From Streptomyces griseosporeus (GTDB lineage Bacteria > Actinomycetota > Actinomycetes > Streptomycetales > Streptomycetaceae), in NCBI RefSeq assembly GCF_014656055.1, contig NZ_BNBR01000001.1, forward strand, positions 1,116,001-1,180,000: a DNA stretch of 64,000 nt, given 5' to 3'. This document shows, piece after piece, positions 18,763 to 27,384 of this stretch. Within the stretch, counting starts at the first letter, position 1; every line of letters begins with the position of its first letter. Below the pieces are notes generated by a model, which saw only the letters and a program-made list of their open reading frames with translations, had not been told where the DNA came from and did not search any database. The translations under genes and the position numbers were made by a program.

Positions 18763-20280
18763 ATGGTGTACGCGCAGCCCGGATCAGAAGGCAGCATCGT
18801 CGAGTTCGCCCGCCGCTACGACAACTTCATCGGCGGCGAGTGGGTCCCGCCGGTCGAGGGCCGGTACTTCGAGAACCCCTCTCCGGTCACCGGCGCGACC
18901 TTCACCGAGGTGGCGCGTTCCACCGCGCCCGACGTCGAGCTGGCGCTGGACGCCGCGCACCGGGCCGCCGAGAAGTGGGGCCATACCTCCACCACCGAAC
19001 GCGCCAACATCCTCAACCGGATCGCCGACCGCATCGAGGCGAACCTGGAGAGGATCGCCGTCGCCGAGACCTGGGAGAACGGCAAGCCGGTGCGGGAGAC
19101 GCTGGCCGCCGACATCCCCCTGGCGATCGACCACTTCCGCTACTTCGCGGGCGTGGTCCGCGCCCAGGAGGGCAGCATCGCGGAGATCGACGCGGACACG
19201 GTCGCCTACCACTTCCACGAGCCGCTGGGCGTGGTCGGCCAGATCATCCCGTGGAACTTCCCCATCCTGATGGCCGCGTGGAAGCTCGCGCCCGCGCTCG
19301 CCGCCGGCAACTGCGTGGTCATCAAGCCGGCCGAGCAGACCCCGGCCAGCCTGCTGTACGTGGTCGACCTGATCGCCGACCTGCTGCCGCCCGGCGTCCT
19401 CAACGTCGTCAACGGCTTCGGCGTCGAGGCGGGCAAGCCGCTGGCCTCCAGCCCGCGCGTGGCCAAGGTCGCCTTCACCGGCGAGACCACGACCGGCCGC
19501 CTGATCATGCAGTACGCCAGCGAGAACATCATCCCCGTCACCCTGGAGCTGGGCGGCAAGAGCCCGAACATCTTCCTGCCGGACGTCATGGCCGCCGACG
19601 ACGACTTCCTGGACAAGGCGGTCGAGGGCTTCGTGATGTTCGCGCTCAACCAGGGCGAGGTGTGCACCTGCCCGTCCCGGGCGCTGGTCCACTCCTCGAT
19701 CTACGACGACTTCATGGCCCGCTGCGTCGAGCGGACCCGGGCCATCGTCAGCGGCGACCCGCTCGACCCGGCCACCATGATCGGCGCGCAGGCCAGCAAC
19801 GACCAGTACGAGAAGATCCTTTCCTACATCGACATCGGCAGGAAGGAGGGCGCCGAGGTCCTCACCGGCGGCGCCCCGCGCACGGTGTCCGGCCTGGAGG
19901 GCGGCTACTACATCGAGCCGACGATCTTCCGCGGGACGAACGACATGCGGATCTTCCAGGAGGAGATCTTCGGCCCGGTCGTCTCGGTGACGACGTACGA
20001 CTCGGTCGACGAGGCCCTGAAGATCGCCAACGACACGCTGTACGGCCTCGGCGCGGGCGTGTGGACCCGCGACGGCAACACGGCCTACCGCCTGGGCCGC
20101 GAGATCAAGGCCGGCCGCGTGTGGACCAACTGCTATCACGCCTACCCGGCCCACGCGGCGTTCGGCGGGTACAAGAAGTCCGGCATCGGCCGCGAGACCC
20201 ACAAGATGATGCTGGACCACTACCAGCAGACGAAGAACCTCCTCGTCTCCTACTCCGCGAAGAAGCTGGGCTTCTTCTAG
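18763..20280 (+). CDS. Aldehyde dehydrogenase (NAD+-dependent)
   Basis: A 505-residue class-3-type aldehyde dehydrogenase with AGGAG at 18751-18755 upstream of its ATG. Catalytic residues are Cys301 ([10 protein letters not shown]), Glu262 (LELGGKSP) and Asn166 (IIPWNFP), with the Rossmann [10 protein letters not shown] loop. It oxidises an aldehyde to the acid using NAD; relatives act on acetaldehyde, chloroacetaldehyde or similar short aldehydes. The upstream AcoR-like regulator supports an aldehyde or diol catabolic role. A strong hairpin terminator follows at once. Confidence 0.94.
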   Translation: MVYAQPGSEGSIVEFARRYDNFIGGEWVPPVEGRYFENPSPVTGATFTEVARSTAPDVELALDAAHRAAEKWGHTSTTERANILNRIADRIEANLERIAVAETWENGKPVRETLAADIPLAIDHFRYFAGVVRAQEGSIAEIDADTVAYHFHEPLGVVGQIIPWNFPILMAAWKLAPALAAGNCVVIKPAEQTPASLLYVVDLIADLLPPGVLNVVNGFGVEAGKPLASSPRVAKVAFTGETTTGRLIMQYASENIIPVTLELGGKSPNIFLPDVMAADDDFLDKAVEGFVMFALNQGEVCTCPSRALVHSSIYDDFMARCVERTRAIVSGDPLDPATMIGAQASNDQYEKILSYIDIGRKEGAEVLTGGAPRTVSGLEGGYYIEPTIFRGTNDMRIFQEEIFGPVVSVTTYDSVDEALKIANDTLYGLGAGVWTRDGNTAYRLGREIKAGRVWTNCYHAYPAHAAFGGYKKSGIGRETHKMMLDHYQQTKNLLVSYSAKKLGFF

Positions 20281-20290
20281 ACACCGGCAC

Positions 20291-20333
20291 AAGGGGCGCC
20301 CGACCAGGAAAGCTGCCTGGTCGGGCGCCCCTT
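20291..20333 (+). terminator. Terminator after the aldehyde dehydrogenase
   Basis: AAGGGGCGCCCGACCAGG (20291-20308) pairs perfectly over 18 bases with 20316-20333 around a 7-base loop, ending in CTTTT. It lies 10 bp after the stop codon and can also act on the convergent regulator gene. Confidence 0.93.
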
Positions 20334-20338
20334 TTCGC

Positions 20339-20394
20339 GTGCGGCGTGCGGCGCGCGGCGTGCGGCGTGCGGCGTGCGGCGCGCGGCGTGCGGC
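20339..20394. repeat. Heptanucleotide tandem repeat, eight units
   Basis: Eight 7-bp units of GTGCGGC, with variant GCGCGGC in the third and seventh positions, fill the gap between the terminator and the stop codon of the convergent regulator (20401). The unit is not a multiple of three and no gene reads through it. Confidence 0.95.
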
Positions 20395-20400
20395 GCGCTG

Positions 20401-21153
20401 TCAGCGGTCCTCGGCTGCCGCCTCGTCGGGATCCGTCTCCGCGGGCGTGAGCCGGACGCAGCACTCGCCGGGCCGGGGGGCCAGGACGGCCTGGACTCCG
20501 CTGATCCGCAGGCCGTCGAGATAGCCGGTGAGGAAGGCGTGGTTCATGCCGCACACCAGGTCGGGGGCCTTGGCGGCCAAGGGGTGGAAGGGGCAGTTGC
20601 GCAGGCGGATGTCGGTGGGGGTCTCCCGGACGGGTTCGTAGCCGTGCTCGTCGAGCATGCGCTCGCACAGGGTCAGCCCGCGTTCGGCGCCGAGGCGGCC
20701 GGGGCGCGTCTGCTCCCGTTCGCTCTCGCCGAGCAGGCGTCCGCGCACTCCGGCGGTGCGGGTCGCCGCCTGCGTGGCTCTCTCGTCGGGTCCCTCGGTC
20801 AGGACGGCGTCCAGCAGGAGGTCCGCCAGGAGTTCATGGCGCCGGTCGGGGATGCTCACGGTGAGCTGGGTGTCGGTGGGCTCGTAGACCTTGGGCTGCC
20901 GGCCGACCTTGCGGACGCCGCCGGGTGTTTCGTAGCGGGCGCGCAGCAGGCCGGCGTCGACGAGCTTGTCGAGGTGGAAGGCGGCCAGCTTGCGGGAGAT
21001 GCCGACGCTGGCGGCGGCCTCGTCGCGGGTGACCGCGCGGTGGGCCCGCCTGATGAAGGTGAACATGCGTCGCCGCAGGTCCTCGCCCAGGACGCTCACG
21101 GAGTCGATGGCGGCGTCGGCCGCCCGGGTCGGCGGTATCGGATCAGAAGCCAC
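20401..21153 (-). CDS. ArsR-like HTH regulator with Cys/His-rich C-terminal domain
   Basis: A 250-residue regulator: an HTH_20 winged helix (about 20-75, EAAASVGISRKLAAFHLDKLVDAGLL) and a C-terminal half with Cys187 and His190 (NCPFHPL), Cys201 and His205 (VCGMNH) and Cys231-Cys232 (GECCVRL). This cysteine spacing resembles SufR-type iron-sulfur regulators, so a metal or Fe-S cluster sensor is likely. It is divergent from the DUF2231-membrane-folE operon with a 16-bp inverted repeat between them. GTG 21153 is the first plausible start; AAGGAG lies 13 bases upstream, slightly far. Confidence 0.82.
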   Translation of the reverse strand: MASDPIPPTRAADAAIDSVSVLGEDLRRRMFTFIRRAHRAVTRDEAAASVGISRKLAAFHLDKLVDAGLLRARYETPGGVRKVGRQPKVYEPTDTQLTVSIPDRRHELLADLLLDAVLTEGPDERATQAATRTAGVRGRLLGESEREQTRPGRLGAERGLTLCERMLDEHGYEPVRETPTDIRLRNCPFHPLAAKAPDLVCGMNHAFLTGYLDGLRISGVQAVLAPRPGECCVRLTPAETDPDEAAAEDR

Positions 21154-21217
21154 GGGACCACGGTAACTCCTTCTCGTATGGGTATTCGCGTTGTTCGACC
21201 ACGTCGACCTGGGCATC

Positions 21218-21254
21218 TTGACGACCGGACGTAATAAGACCAAGATTTGTTGGT
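21218..21254 (+). promoter_or_regulatory. Promoter and overlapping operator of the DUF2231-folE operon
   Basis: TTGACG (21218-21223) and CAAGAT (21241-21246) are 17 bases apart, a good -35/-10 pair for the rightward operon. The inverted repeat ACCAAGATTTGTTGGT (21239-21254) covers the -10 box, the position expected for a repressor site. The divergent HTH regulator is the obvious candidate to bind it. Confidence 0.6.
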
Positions 21255-21272
21255 GAAACTACGGAGGTCGCG

Positions 21273-21812
21273 ATGACGGTGAACGAGTCCCAGCTTCAGG
21301 CGAAGCGGCCGGTCAGTGCCGCGCTCGCCGGCCCGTACGGCCACCCCTTCCACCCGATCCTGGTGACGGTGCCGATCGGCGCCTGGGTGGCGAGCCTGGC
21401 GTTCGACATCGCCTCCCATGTGGTGGACGATCCGGCGTTCCTGACCCAGGGCTCGGAGTGGCTGATCGCGGTCGGGGTGATCGGCGCGCTGCTGGCCGCC
21501 ATGGTCGGCTTCCTCGACCTGTTCGCGATCCCCTCCGGAACGCCCGCGTTCCGCACCGGCCTGGTGCACATGGCGCTGAACCTGGGCGTGACCGTCGCCT
21601 ACGCGCTCAACTTCCTGTGGCGGTACGGCACGTACACCGACGGCGGCAGCGTCGGCGCCGGCCGGCTCGCCCTGTCCGCGGTCAGCCTGGCCGTCCTCGG
21701 TGTCTCGGGGTTCCTTGGCGGCAAGCTCGCCTACCGCTACGGCGTGCGGGTCGCGGACGAGAGCACGCAGGCCGAGGGATACGCGGCCGGCGGCTCCGGC
21801 CGGGCCTCCTGA
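21273..21812 (+). CDS. DUF2231 membrane protein
   Basis: A 179-residue integral membrane protein of the DUF2231 family with about four transmembrane segments. The family hallmark GHPFHPILVTVPIGAW is at residues 23-38, and its histidines could bind metal or haem. ATG 21273 follows GGAGG. It is the first gene of a three-gene operon ending with folE, under a Cys-rich regulator. Biochemical role unknown; a redox or metal-linked membrane function fits the context. Confidence 0.85.
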   Translation: MTVNESQLQAKRPVSAALAGPYGHPFHPILVTVPIGAWVASLAFDIASHVVDDPAFLTQGSEWLIAVGVIGALLAAMVGFLDLFAIPSGTPAFRTGLVHMALNLGVTVAYALNFLWRYGTYTDGGSVGAGRLALSAVSLAVLGVSGFLGGKLAYRYGVRVADESTQAEGYAAGGSGRAS

Positions 21813-21888
21813 CGGCCGCCCCGTTCCCTTCCCACGGCCCGGTACCCGGCGGGCCGCCTCTCCCCTCACCATCGGCTAGGAGTTCCTC

Positions 21889-22329
21889 ATGGACATCGCC
21901 GCACTGATCGCCTGGGTGGTCACCGCCCTCGGCGGCTTCTACCTGCTCGGCACCTGGATCCAACGCGGCGGGATCCGGCAGCAGCAGTCCGGCACCAGCC
22001 GCCTGCCCGCGCCGGTGATCTTCGGGCACTTCGCCCTGGCCGCGATCGGCCTGGTGGTGTGGATCGTCTACGTCGTCGCGGACAAGGACGCCCTGGCCTG
22101 GACGGCCTTCGGCCTGCTGCTGCCGGTCGCCCTGCTCGGTTTCGCGATGCTGGCCCGCTGGATCCCCGTGCACCGCGAGCGCGCCGCGGCCGCTGCCACT
22201 CCGGGCGCGGAGGGGACCGTCCCCGCCGAACGGCACTTCCCCGTGGCCGTGGTCGTGGCGCACGGCCTGTTCGCCGTCGTCACCCTCGTGCTGGTCCTGC
22301 TCACCGCTCTCGGCATCGGCGGCAGCTGA
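21889..22329 (+). CDS. Small hydrophobic membrane protein of unknown function
   Basis: A 146-residue protein with four likely transmembrane helices (about 3-25, 43-65, 70-90 and 118-142) and a short charged loop near residue 100. I do not recognise a named family. It follows the DUF2231 gene by 76 bp and precedes folE by one base, so the three genes are co-expressed. The small conserved polytopic layout suggests a partner of the DUF2231 protein. Confidence 0.75.
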   Translation: MDIAALIAWVVTALGGFYLLGTWIQRGGIRQQQSGTSRLPAPVIFGHFALAAIGLVVWIVYVVADKDALAWTAFGLLLPVALLGFAMLARWIPVHRERAAAAATPGAEGTVPAERHFPVAVVVAHGLFAVVTLVLVLLTALGIGGS

Positions 22330-22330
22330 C

Positions 22331-22981
22331 ATGACCGAGTCGTCCCACCGCACAGCGGTCCGCATACGCCCCGCCGACCAGGCGGCGCCCGCCGTGCCCG
22401 CCCTGCGGGTGGTCCACGAGCCCGACGGGATCGACCTGGCCGCGGCGGAGCGCGCGGCCGGCCAGTTCCTGAACGCCCTGGGCGTCTCCACCGCTTCGGA
22501 GAGCCTGCGCGGCACACCGGGCCGGATGGCCCGCGCCTACGCCGAACTGTTCAGCCCGCGCCCCTTCGACCTGACGACGTTCCCCAACGACGAGGGCTAC
22601 GACGAACTCGTCCTGGCCCGCCGCATACCGGTCCGCAGCGTCTGCGAGCACCATCTGCTGCCGTTCGTCGGCACCGCCCATGTCGGCTATCTGCCCGGCG
22701 GCCGGATCCTCGGCCTGTCGAAGCTGGCCCGCGTCGTCGAGCACTTCTCCTGCCGCCCGCAGGTCCAGGAGCGCCTGACCAAGCAGGTCGCCGACTGGCT
22801 GCAGACCCATCTGGAGCCCAAGGGCGTCGGCGTCGTCATCGAGGCCGAGCACAGCTGCATGACCCTGCGCGGGGTGCAGGCCACCGGCTCCAGCACCATG
22901 ACCTCCACCCTCCTCGGGCTGCTGCGCACCGATGCCCGCTCGCGCAGCGAGTTCCTCGCGCTGACCGGCACCACCACCTGA
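22331..22981 (+). CDS. folE: GTP cyclohydrolase I (second-copy type)
   Basis: A 216-residue GTP cyclohydrolase I, converting GTP to 7,8-dihydroneopterin triphosphate. Zinc ligands Cys105 and His108 (SVCEHHLLPF) and Cys176 (HSCMTLRG) are intact, as is the GLSKLARVVEHFSCRPQVQERLT substrate region. It starts one base after the upstream membrane gene. Streptomyces usually carry the housekeeping folE near ftsH, so this is probably an extra, regulated copy. A pterin for a cofactor or stress response is possible; zinc-independent function is not indicated because the ligands are present. Confidence 0.92.
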   Translation: MTESSHRTAVRIRPADQAAPAVPALRVVHEPDGIDLAAAERAAGQFLNALGVSTASESLRGTPGRMARAYAELFSPRPFDLTTFPNDEGYDELVLARRIPVRSVCEHHLLPFVGTAHVGYLPGGRILGLSKLARVVEHFSCRPQVQERLTKQVADWLQTHLEPKGVGVVIEAEHSCMTLRGVQATGSSTMTSTLLGLLRTDARSRSEFLALTGTTT

Positions 22982-23001
22982 CCGGCGGCACCTGCCCGCA
23001 T

Positions 23002-23046
23002 ACGCCGAGCCCGGCGCCCCCGCGGTGGGGACGCCGGGCTCGGCGT
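23002..23046. terminator. Bidirectional terminator between folE and the cold-shock gene
   Basis: ACGCCGAGCCCGGCG (23002-23016) and CGCCGGGCTCGGCGT (23032-23046) are perfect 15-base arms; the interior CCCC...GGGG extends the stem. It lies between convergent stop codons, 21 bp after folE and 8 bp before the csp stop. Confidence 0.9.
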
Positions 23047-23054
23047 TCAGCGTG

Positions 23055-23258
23055 TCAGGCGGGGCGGATGTTCTCCGCCTGCGGGCCCTTCTGGCCCTGG
23101 GTGACGTCGAACTCGACCTTCTGGCCCTCGTGCAGCTCGCGGTAGCCCTGGCTCGCGATGTTGGAGTAGTGGGCGAAGACGTCAGGCCCGCCACCCTCCT
23201 GCTCGATGAAGCCGAAGCCCTTCTCGCTGTTGAACCACTTGACCGTGCCCTTGGCCAT
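23055..23258 (-). CDS. Cold-shock protein
   Basis: A 67-residue CspA-family OB-fold protein with RNP1 KGFGFIEQ and RNP2 DVFAHYS, starting [10 protein letters not shown] at ATG 23258 after AAGGAG. It binds single-stranded RNA/DNA as an RNA chaperone. Longer in-frame extensions upstream are not supported. The leader contains a perfect 9-bp inverted repeat about 90-110 bases before the start, which might fold in the mRNA as in other csp leaders. Confidence 0.96.
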   Translation of the reverse strand: MAKGTVKWFNSEKGFGFIEQEGGGPDVFAHYSNIASQGYRELHEGQKVEFDVTQGQKGPQAENIRPA

Positions 23259-23345
23259 GGCTGTCTCCTTGGAGGAAAGCCGGGCCCGCACCTTGCGGCC
23301 CCGGAGGTGATCGCCCTGGTCCAAAGAGGCGCCGTACAGCAAGAA

Positions 23346-23368
23346 CGCCCGTGAGGCGATCACGGGCG
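23346..23368. promoter_or_regulatory. Inverted repeat upstream of the cold-shock gene
   Basis: CGCCCGTGA (23346-23354) and TCACGGGCG (23360-23368) are perfect arms around GGCGA. If transcription of csp starts to its right, it forms a hairpin in the long 5' leader; otherwise it may be a protein-binding site in the promoter. Confidence 0.45.
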
Positions 23369-23553
23369 AACGGAACTTCGGAACCACGACTGCTGATCAC
23401 GACGCTACACCGGCGACACGGTGTCCGCCACCGATCACGCGGCGGCGTCCGAAAAGCGTCCGGCGTGGGGGCTGCCGCTCGTGTCGAAGCGCATCGACGA
23501 CCACCGAACCCTTGTTTCACCGGAATCACGTCCACTAGCTTGCCGTGCCTAGT

Positions 23554-23563
23554 GAAGCGCTTC
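23554..23563. promoter_or_regulatory. LacI-type operator before the GH43-GH5 operon
   Basis: The palindrome GAAGCGCTTC has the central CG step typical of LacI-family operators in Streptomyces sugar operons. It lies 25 bp before the GH43 start, where a repressor would block transcription. No LacI gene is in this window. Confidence 0.55.
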
Positions 23564-23588
23564 GACGCGCACTCGACGAAGGGACAGC

Positions 23589-25109
23589 GTGTCCGCCGAG
23601 CCTGTGATTCCCGGCTTCCATCCCGACCCGAGCATCTGCCGGGCGGGTGACGACTACTACCTCGCCTGCTCCAGCTTCGAGTACTTCCCGGGCGTCCCCC
23701 TCTTCCACAGCCGCGACCTGGTGCACTGGAGGCAGATCGGCAATGTCCTGGACCGGCCCGGGCAACTGCGGCTGCCGGCCGGCATGCCGTCCTCCGGCGG
23801 GATCTACGCCCCCACCCTGCGGTATCACGACGGGCGCTTCTGGCTGATCGTCACCAACGCCAGTGAGGGCGGCGGGAACCTCGTGGTCACCGCGACCGAT
23901 CCCGCGGGGCCCTGGTCGGACCCCGTGTGGGCGCCGGGCGTGCCCGGCATCGACCCCGACCTGGCCTGGGACGAGGACGGCACCTGCTGGTGCACGGTGG
24001 CCGGGGTCTCGCAGCTGCGGATCGACCCGGTCACCGGACAGACGTACGACACCCCGCGGCCGGTCTGGTCGGGTGCGCCCGGCGCCAAGGCCCCGGAGGC
24101 ACCGCATCTGTACCGGATCGGCGCGTACTGGTACCTGCTGATCGCGGAGGGCGGCACCGAGCGCGGCCACGCCGTGTCGATCGCCCGCTCCCGCACACCG
24201 GACGGCCCGTTCGAGCCGTGCCCGGCCAACCCGGTCCTCACCCACCGCGGCACCGACCACCCCGTGCAGAACACCGGCCACGCCGACCTGGTGGAGGGGC
24301 CCGACGGCTCCTGGTGGATGGTCTTCCTCGGGGTACGGCCCCGGGGCGGGACGCCCGGCTGGCACGTGCTCGGCCGGGAGACCTTCCTGGCGCCCGTCAC
24401 TTGGGTGGACGGCTGGCCCGTCGTCGGCGAGGTGGCGCCGGACCCGTCCGCGCTGCCCTGGCCGCTCACCCCCGGCCCCGCCGAGGAACCCCGGGACGAC
24501 TTCGACGACCCCGGCCTGCGGCCGTACTGGATCTCGGTGCGCGACCGCCCCGCCGAGCACGTCACCACCGGCGAACGCCCCGGATGGCTGACGCTGCGCG
24601 CGCGGGGCGGCTCCCTCGACGCGCCCGACGTCGTCTTCACCGGTCGCCGCCAGCAGCACCACGCCTGCCGGGCCCGCACCCTCGTCGACGCGTCCGAGGG
24701 GCGCGGCGGCCTCGCCCTACGGCTCGACGAACGGCACCACTACGCCATCGAGGCGAGCGGCACGCGCGTGCGGGTCATCACGCGCATCGGTGACGTGCGG
24801 GCCGTCGTCGCCGAACGGGAGGTTCCCGCCGGGCCCTTGGTGCTCGCCGTCGCCATCGCCGATCCCCCACCGCCGCACGGCCCGTGCACCGGCCCCGACG
24901 TCGTCTCCCTCGGCGTCGAGGAGCCGGACCGCACGTTCAGCGAGCTGGCGTCGCTCGACGGCCGCTATCTGTCCACCGAGGTCACCGGCGGCTTCACCGG
25001 CCGGGTCATCGGCATGTACGCCGCGCACGGCTGCGTCCGCTTCGACTGGTTCGACTACCTGCCGGACGACCGTGCCCGCACGACCGATCGAGAGGGGAAC
25101 AGCACGTGA
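23589..25109 (+). CDS. Glycoside hydrolase family 43 enzyme (beta-xylosidase/arabinofuranosidase type), cytoplasmic
   Basis: A 506-residue GH43 enzyme. The five-bladed propeller (about 1-300) has the three acids: Asp13 in GFHPDPS, Asp122 in PGIDPDLAWD and the general acid Glu170 in APEAPHLYR. A C-terminal beta-sandwich (about 320-495) of the GH43_C2/DUF1349 kind follows. There is no signal peptide, so it should act on imported xylo- or arabino-oligosaccharides. GTG 23589 follows GAAGGGAC. It overlaps the secreted GH5 gene by four bases (GTGA) and has a LacI-type operator upstream. Confidence 0.9.
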   Translation: MSAEPVIPGFHPDPSICRAGDDYYLACSSFEYFPGVPLFHSRDLVHWRQIGNVLDRPGQLRLPAGMPSSGGIYAPTLRYHDGRFWLIVTNASEGGGNLVVTATDPAGPWSDPVWAPGVPGIDPDLAWDEDGTCWCTVAGVSQLRIDPVTGQTYDTPRPVWSGAPGAKAPEAPHLYRIGAYWYLLIAEGGTERGHAVSIARSRTPDGPFEPCPANPVLTHRGTDHPVQNTGHADLVEGPDGSWWMVFLGVRPRGGTPGWHVLGRETFLAPVTWVDGWPVVGEVAPDPSALPWPLTPGPAEEPRDDFDDPGLRPYWISVRDRPAEHVTTGERPGWLTLRARGGSLDAPDVVFTGRRQQHHACRARTLVDASEGRGGLALRLDERHHYAIEASGTRVRVITRIGDVRAVVAEREVPAGPLVLAVAIADPPPPHGPCTGPDVVSLGVEEPDRTFSELASLDGRYLSTEVTGGFTGRVIGMYAAHGCVRFDWFDYLPDDRARTTDREGNST

Positions 25110-26833
25110 ACACCCTGCACGGAAGTCGCCGCGGCCGCGGCCCGGGACGTCTGGCCGTCCTGCTGCTGGCGCTGGTCACCCTGCTGGGGATCGGCGCGGG
25201 CACCGCGCCGGCCGCCCCCGGCCGCCACCGGGTGCCGGTCTCCGCCCTGGGCGCGGTCGCGGCGATGCAGCCCAGCTGGAACCTGGGCAACACCCTCGAC
25301 GCCATCCCCGACGAGACGTCCTGGGGCAACCCGCCGGCCACCCGGGAACTGCTGCACACCATCCGCACGCAGGGCTTCCGCAGCGTCCGCATCCCGGTGA
25401 CCTGGACGGACCACCACACGGCCACCGCCCCGTACACCATCGACCCCGCATGGCTGGACCGCGTCGAGCAGGTCGTCGACTGGGCGCTCGCCGAGGGCCT
25501 GTACGTAGTCCTCAACCTCCACCACGACTCCTGGCAGTGGATCGCGAAGATGGCCGGCGACCACGACCACGTGCGCGCCCGCTTCGACGCCCTGTGGACC
25601 CAGATCGCCCACCGGTTCCGCAACGCGCCGCGCACGCTGCTCTTCGAGAGCGTGAACGAACCGCAGTTCGAGAACGCCACGGACGCGCAGAAGGCGCGGT
25701 TCCTGAACGAGCTGAACACGTCCTTCCACTCGATCGTCCGCGGCTCGGGCGGCGCCAACGCGGACCGTCTGCTGGTCCTGCCCACGCAGTACTGCACGCC
25801 GTCACAGCCCCTGATGGACGACCTGGCCGCCACGATCGGCGCGCTGCACGACCGCAACCTGGTCGCGACGGTGCACTACTACAGCTGGTATCCGTTCAGC
25901 GTGAACATCGCGGGCGGCACCCACTACGACGCCACCGCGCGCAAGGACCTCGACGACGCGTTCGCCCGGATGCACGACACGTTCGTCGCCCGTGGCATCC
26001 CCGTCTACCTCGGCGAGTACGGCCTGCTCAGCTGGCCCGACCACTTCCACCCGGACCGCGTCGAGCGCGGCGAGGCGCTGAAGTACCTGGAACACCTCGG
26101 GTACCGGGCGCGCGCCGCCGGTGTCACCACCGCCCTGTGGGACCCCTTCGCCTATCTGGACCGCACCACGCTGCGGTGGCGGGACCCGGCGCTGTTCGCC
26201 TGGATCAGGTCGAGCTGGACCACCCGCTCGGCGACCGCCTCCTTCGACAAGGTGTTCGTGCCGAGGTCCCGGCCGGTCACGGACCAGTCCCTCACCCTGG
26301 ACCTCAACGGCACCCGCTTCCGGGGGCTGTGGCACGACGGCACCAGGCTCGTGGCCGGGCGCGACTACACCCTCTCCGGCAGCCGGCTCACCCTCACCGC
26401 GCGGGCCCTGACCCGGCTGACCGGGGACCGCGCCTACGGCGTCAACGCCACGCTCCAGGCCCGGTTCACCAGCGGGCTGCCGTGGGTGATCGAGGTGATC
26501 ACCCAGGACACCCCGGTTCTCGCCGACGCCACCGGGACGACGGGCTCGTTCACCGTCCCGACGCTGTTCCGGGGCGACGTGCTGGCGACCCTGCACGCCA
26601 CGTACGCCGACGGCGGCAACGCGGGACCGGCCGACTGGACGCCCTACCAGGAGTTCAACAAGGCGTTCTCGCCCGACTACGGCAACGGCGCGATCGTGCT
26701 GACGCCGGACTTCCTGAACACCCTGCGCGACGGCCAGCCGGCCACGCTGGTCTTCCACTTCCACAGCGGCGCCACCGTCACCTACCAGGTCACCCGGTCC
26801 GGCGACTCGGTCACCGGCACGGTGGTGCCCTGA
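25106..26833 (+). CDS. Secreted GH5 endoglucanase with C-terminal CBM_X2-type module
   Basis: A 575-residue protein with signal peptide (residues about 1-37, twin Arg and hydrophobic LAVLLLALVTLLGIG). A GH5 barrel (about 45-365) has WNLGNTLDA, HHDSW, the acid/base Glu185 in VNEPQ and the nucleophile Glu304 in YLGEYGLL. The remaining region (about 380-575) resembles an Ig-like X2 carbohydrate-binding module plus a second beta domain. It cleaves beta-1,4-glucans or related hemicellulose outside the cell, and the GH43 partner would finish the oligosaccharides inside. GTG 25106 overlaps the GH43 stop. Confidence 0.92.
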   Translation: MNTLHGSRRGRGPGRLAVLLLALVTLLGIGAGTAPAAPGRHRVPVSALGAVAAMQPSWNLGNTLDAIPDETSWGNPPATRELLHTIRTQGFRSVRIPVTWTDHHTATAPYTIDPAWLDRVEQVVDWALAEGLYVVLNLHHDSWQWIAKMAGDHDHVRARFDALWTQIAHRFRNAPRTLLFESVNEPQFENATDAQKARFLNELNTSFHSIVRGSGGANADRLLVLPTQYCTPSQPLMDDLAATIGALHDRNLVATVHYYSWYPFSVNIAGGTHYDATARKDLDDAFARMHDTFVARGIPVYLGEYGLLSWPDHFHPDRVERGEALKYLEHLGYRARAAGVTTALWDPFAYLDRTTLRWRDPALFAWIRSSWTTRSATASFDKVFVPRSRPVTDQSLTLDLNGTRFRGLWHDGTRLVAGRDYTLSGSRLTLTARALTRLTGDRAYGVNATLQARFTSGLPWVIEVITQDTPVLADATGTTGSFTVPTLFRGDVLATLHATYADGGNAGPADWTPYQEFNKAFSPDYGNGAIVLTPDFLNTLRDGQPATLVFHFHSGATVTYQVTRSGDSVTGTVVP

Positions 26834-26952
26834 CCGCCGGTCGCAGGTTCCCGTGGACGGCCTCCTGACGTCCGGCCGCCGATCGCGCAGTATCGGGTGA
26901 GGGAGGCCAAGGCCCGTCCGGGCCTGCCGGCCGGTGACGAGACGAGGTGCGC

Positions 26953-27354
26953 ATGGACACGCGACGGGTGACCCGGGTCGAACTGACCGAGGCCGCGGCG
27001 GACTTGCTCCGGCAGCTGACGAGCCGTCACGGCCCGGTCATGTTCCACCAGTCCGGCGGCTGCTGCGACGGCAGCGCACCGATGTGCTACCCGCGCGGCG
27101 AGTTCCGCGTCGGCGGTTCGGACGTCCTGCTCGGCCATGTCGCCGGGGACACGCCGTTCTGGATGAGCGCCGACCAGTACCGGTACTGGGAGCACACCCA
27201 TCTCACCGTCGACGTGGTCCCCGGCCGCGGCAGCGGCTTCTCCCTGGAGGCCCCCGAGGGCGTGCGGTTCCTGCTGCGCTCGCGGGTGCTCACCGACGAG
27301 GAGTGGCAGCGGATGGCGGCGGAGCCGCCGCTGCCGACGGGCGCCGAGGGCTGA
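26953..27354 (+). CDS. DUF779 protein
   Basis: A 133-residue DUF779 protein with the family core MFHQSGGCCDGSAPMCY (three cysteines) and WMSADQYRYWEHTHLTVDV. Such genes usually sit directly beside an aldehyde dehydrogenase in actinobacteria; here the nearest one is 6.7 kb upstream behind unrelated genes. ATG 26953 is preceded by GAGG at 5 bases; GTG 26947 is in frame. Role unknown; the Cys/His cluster suggests metal binding. Confidence 0.87.
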   Translation: MDTRRVTRVELTEAAADLLRQLTSRHGPVMFHQSGGCCDGSAPMCYPRGEFRVGGSDVLLGHVAGDTPFWMSADQYRYWEHTHLTVDVVPGRGSGFSLEAPEGVRFLLRSRVLTDEEWQRMAAEPPLPTGAEG

Positions 27355-27384
27355 CCCCGGGCCCGCCGGGCAAGGCGGCGCGGC

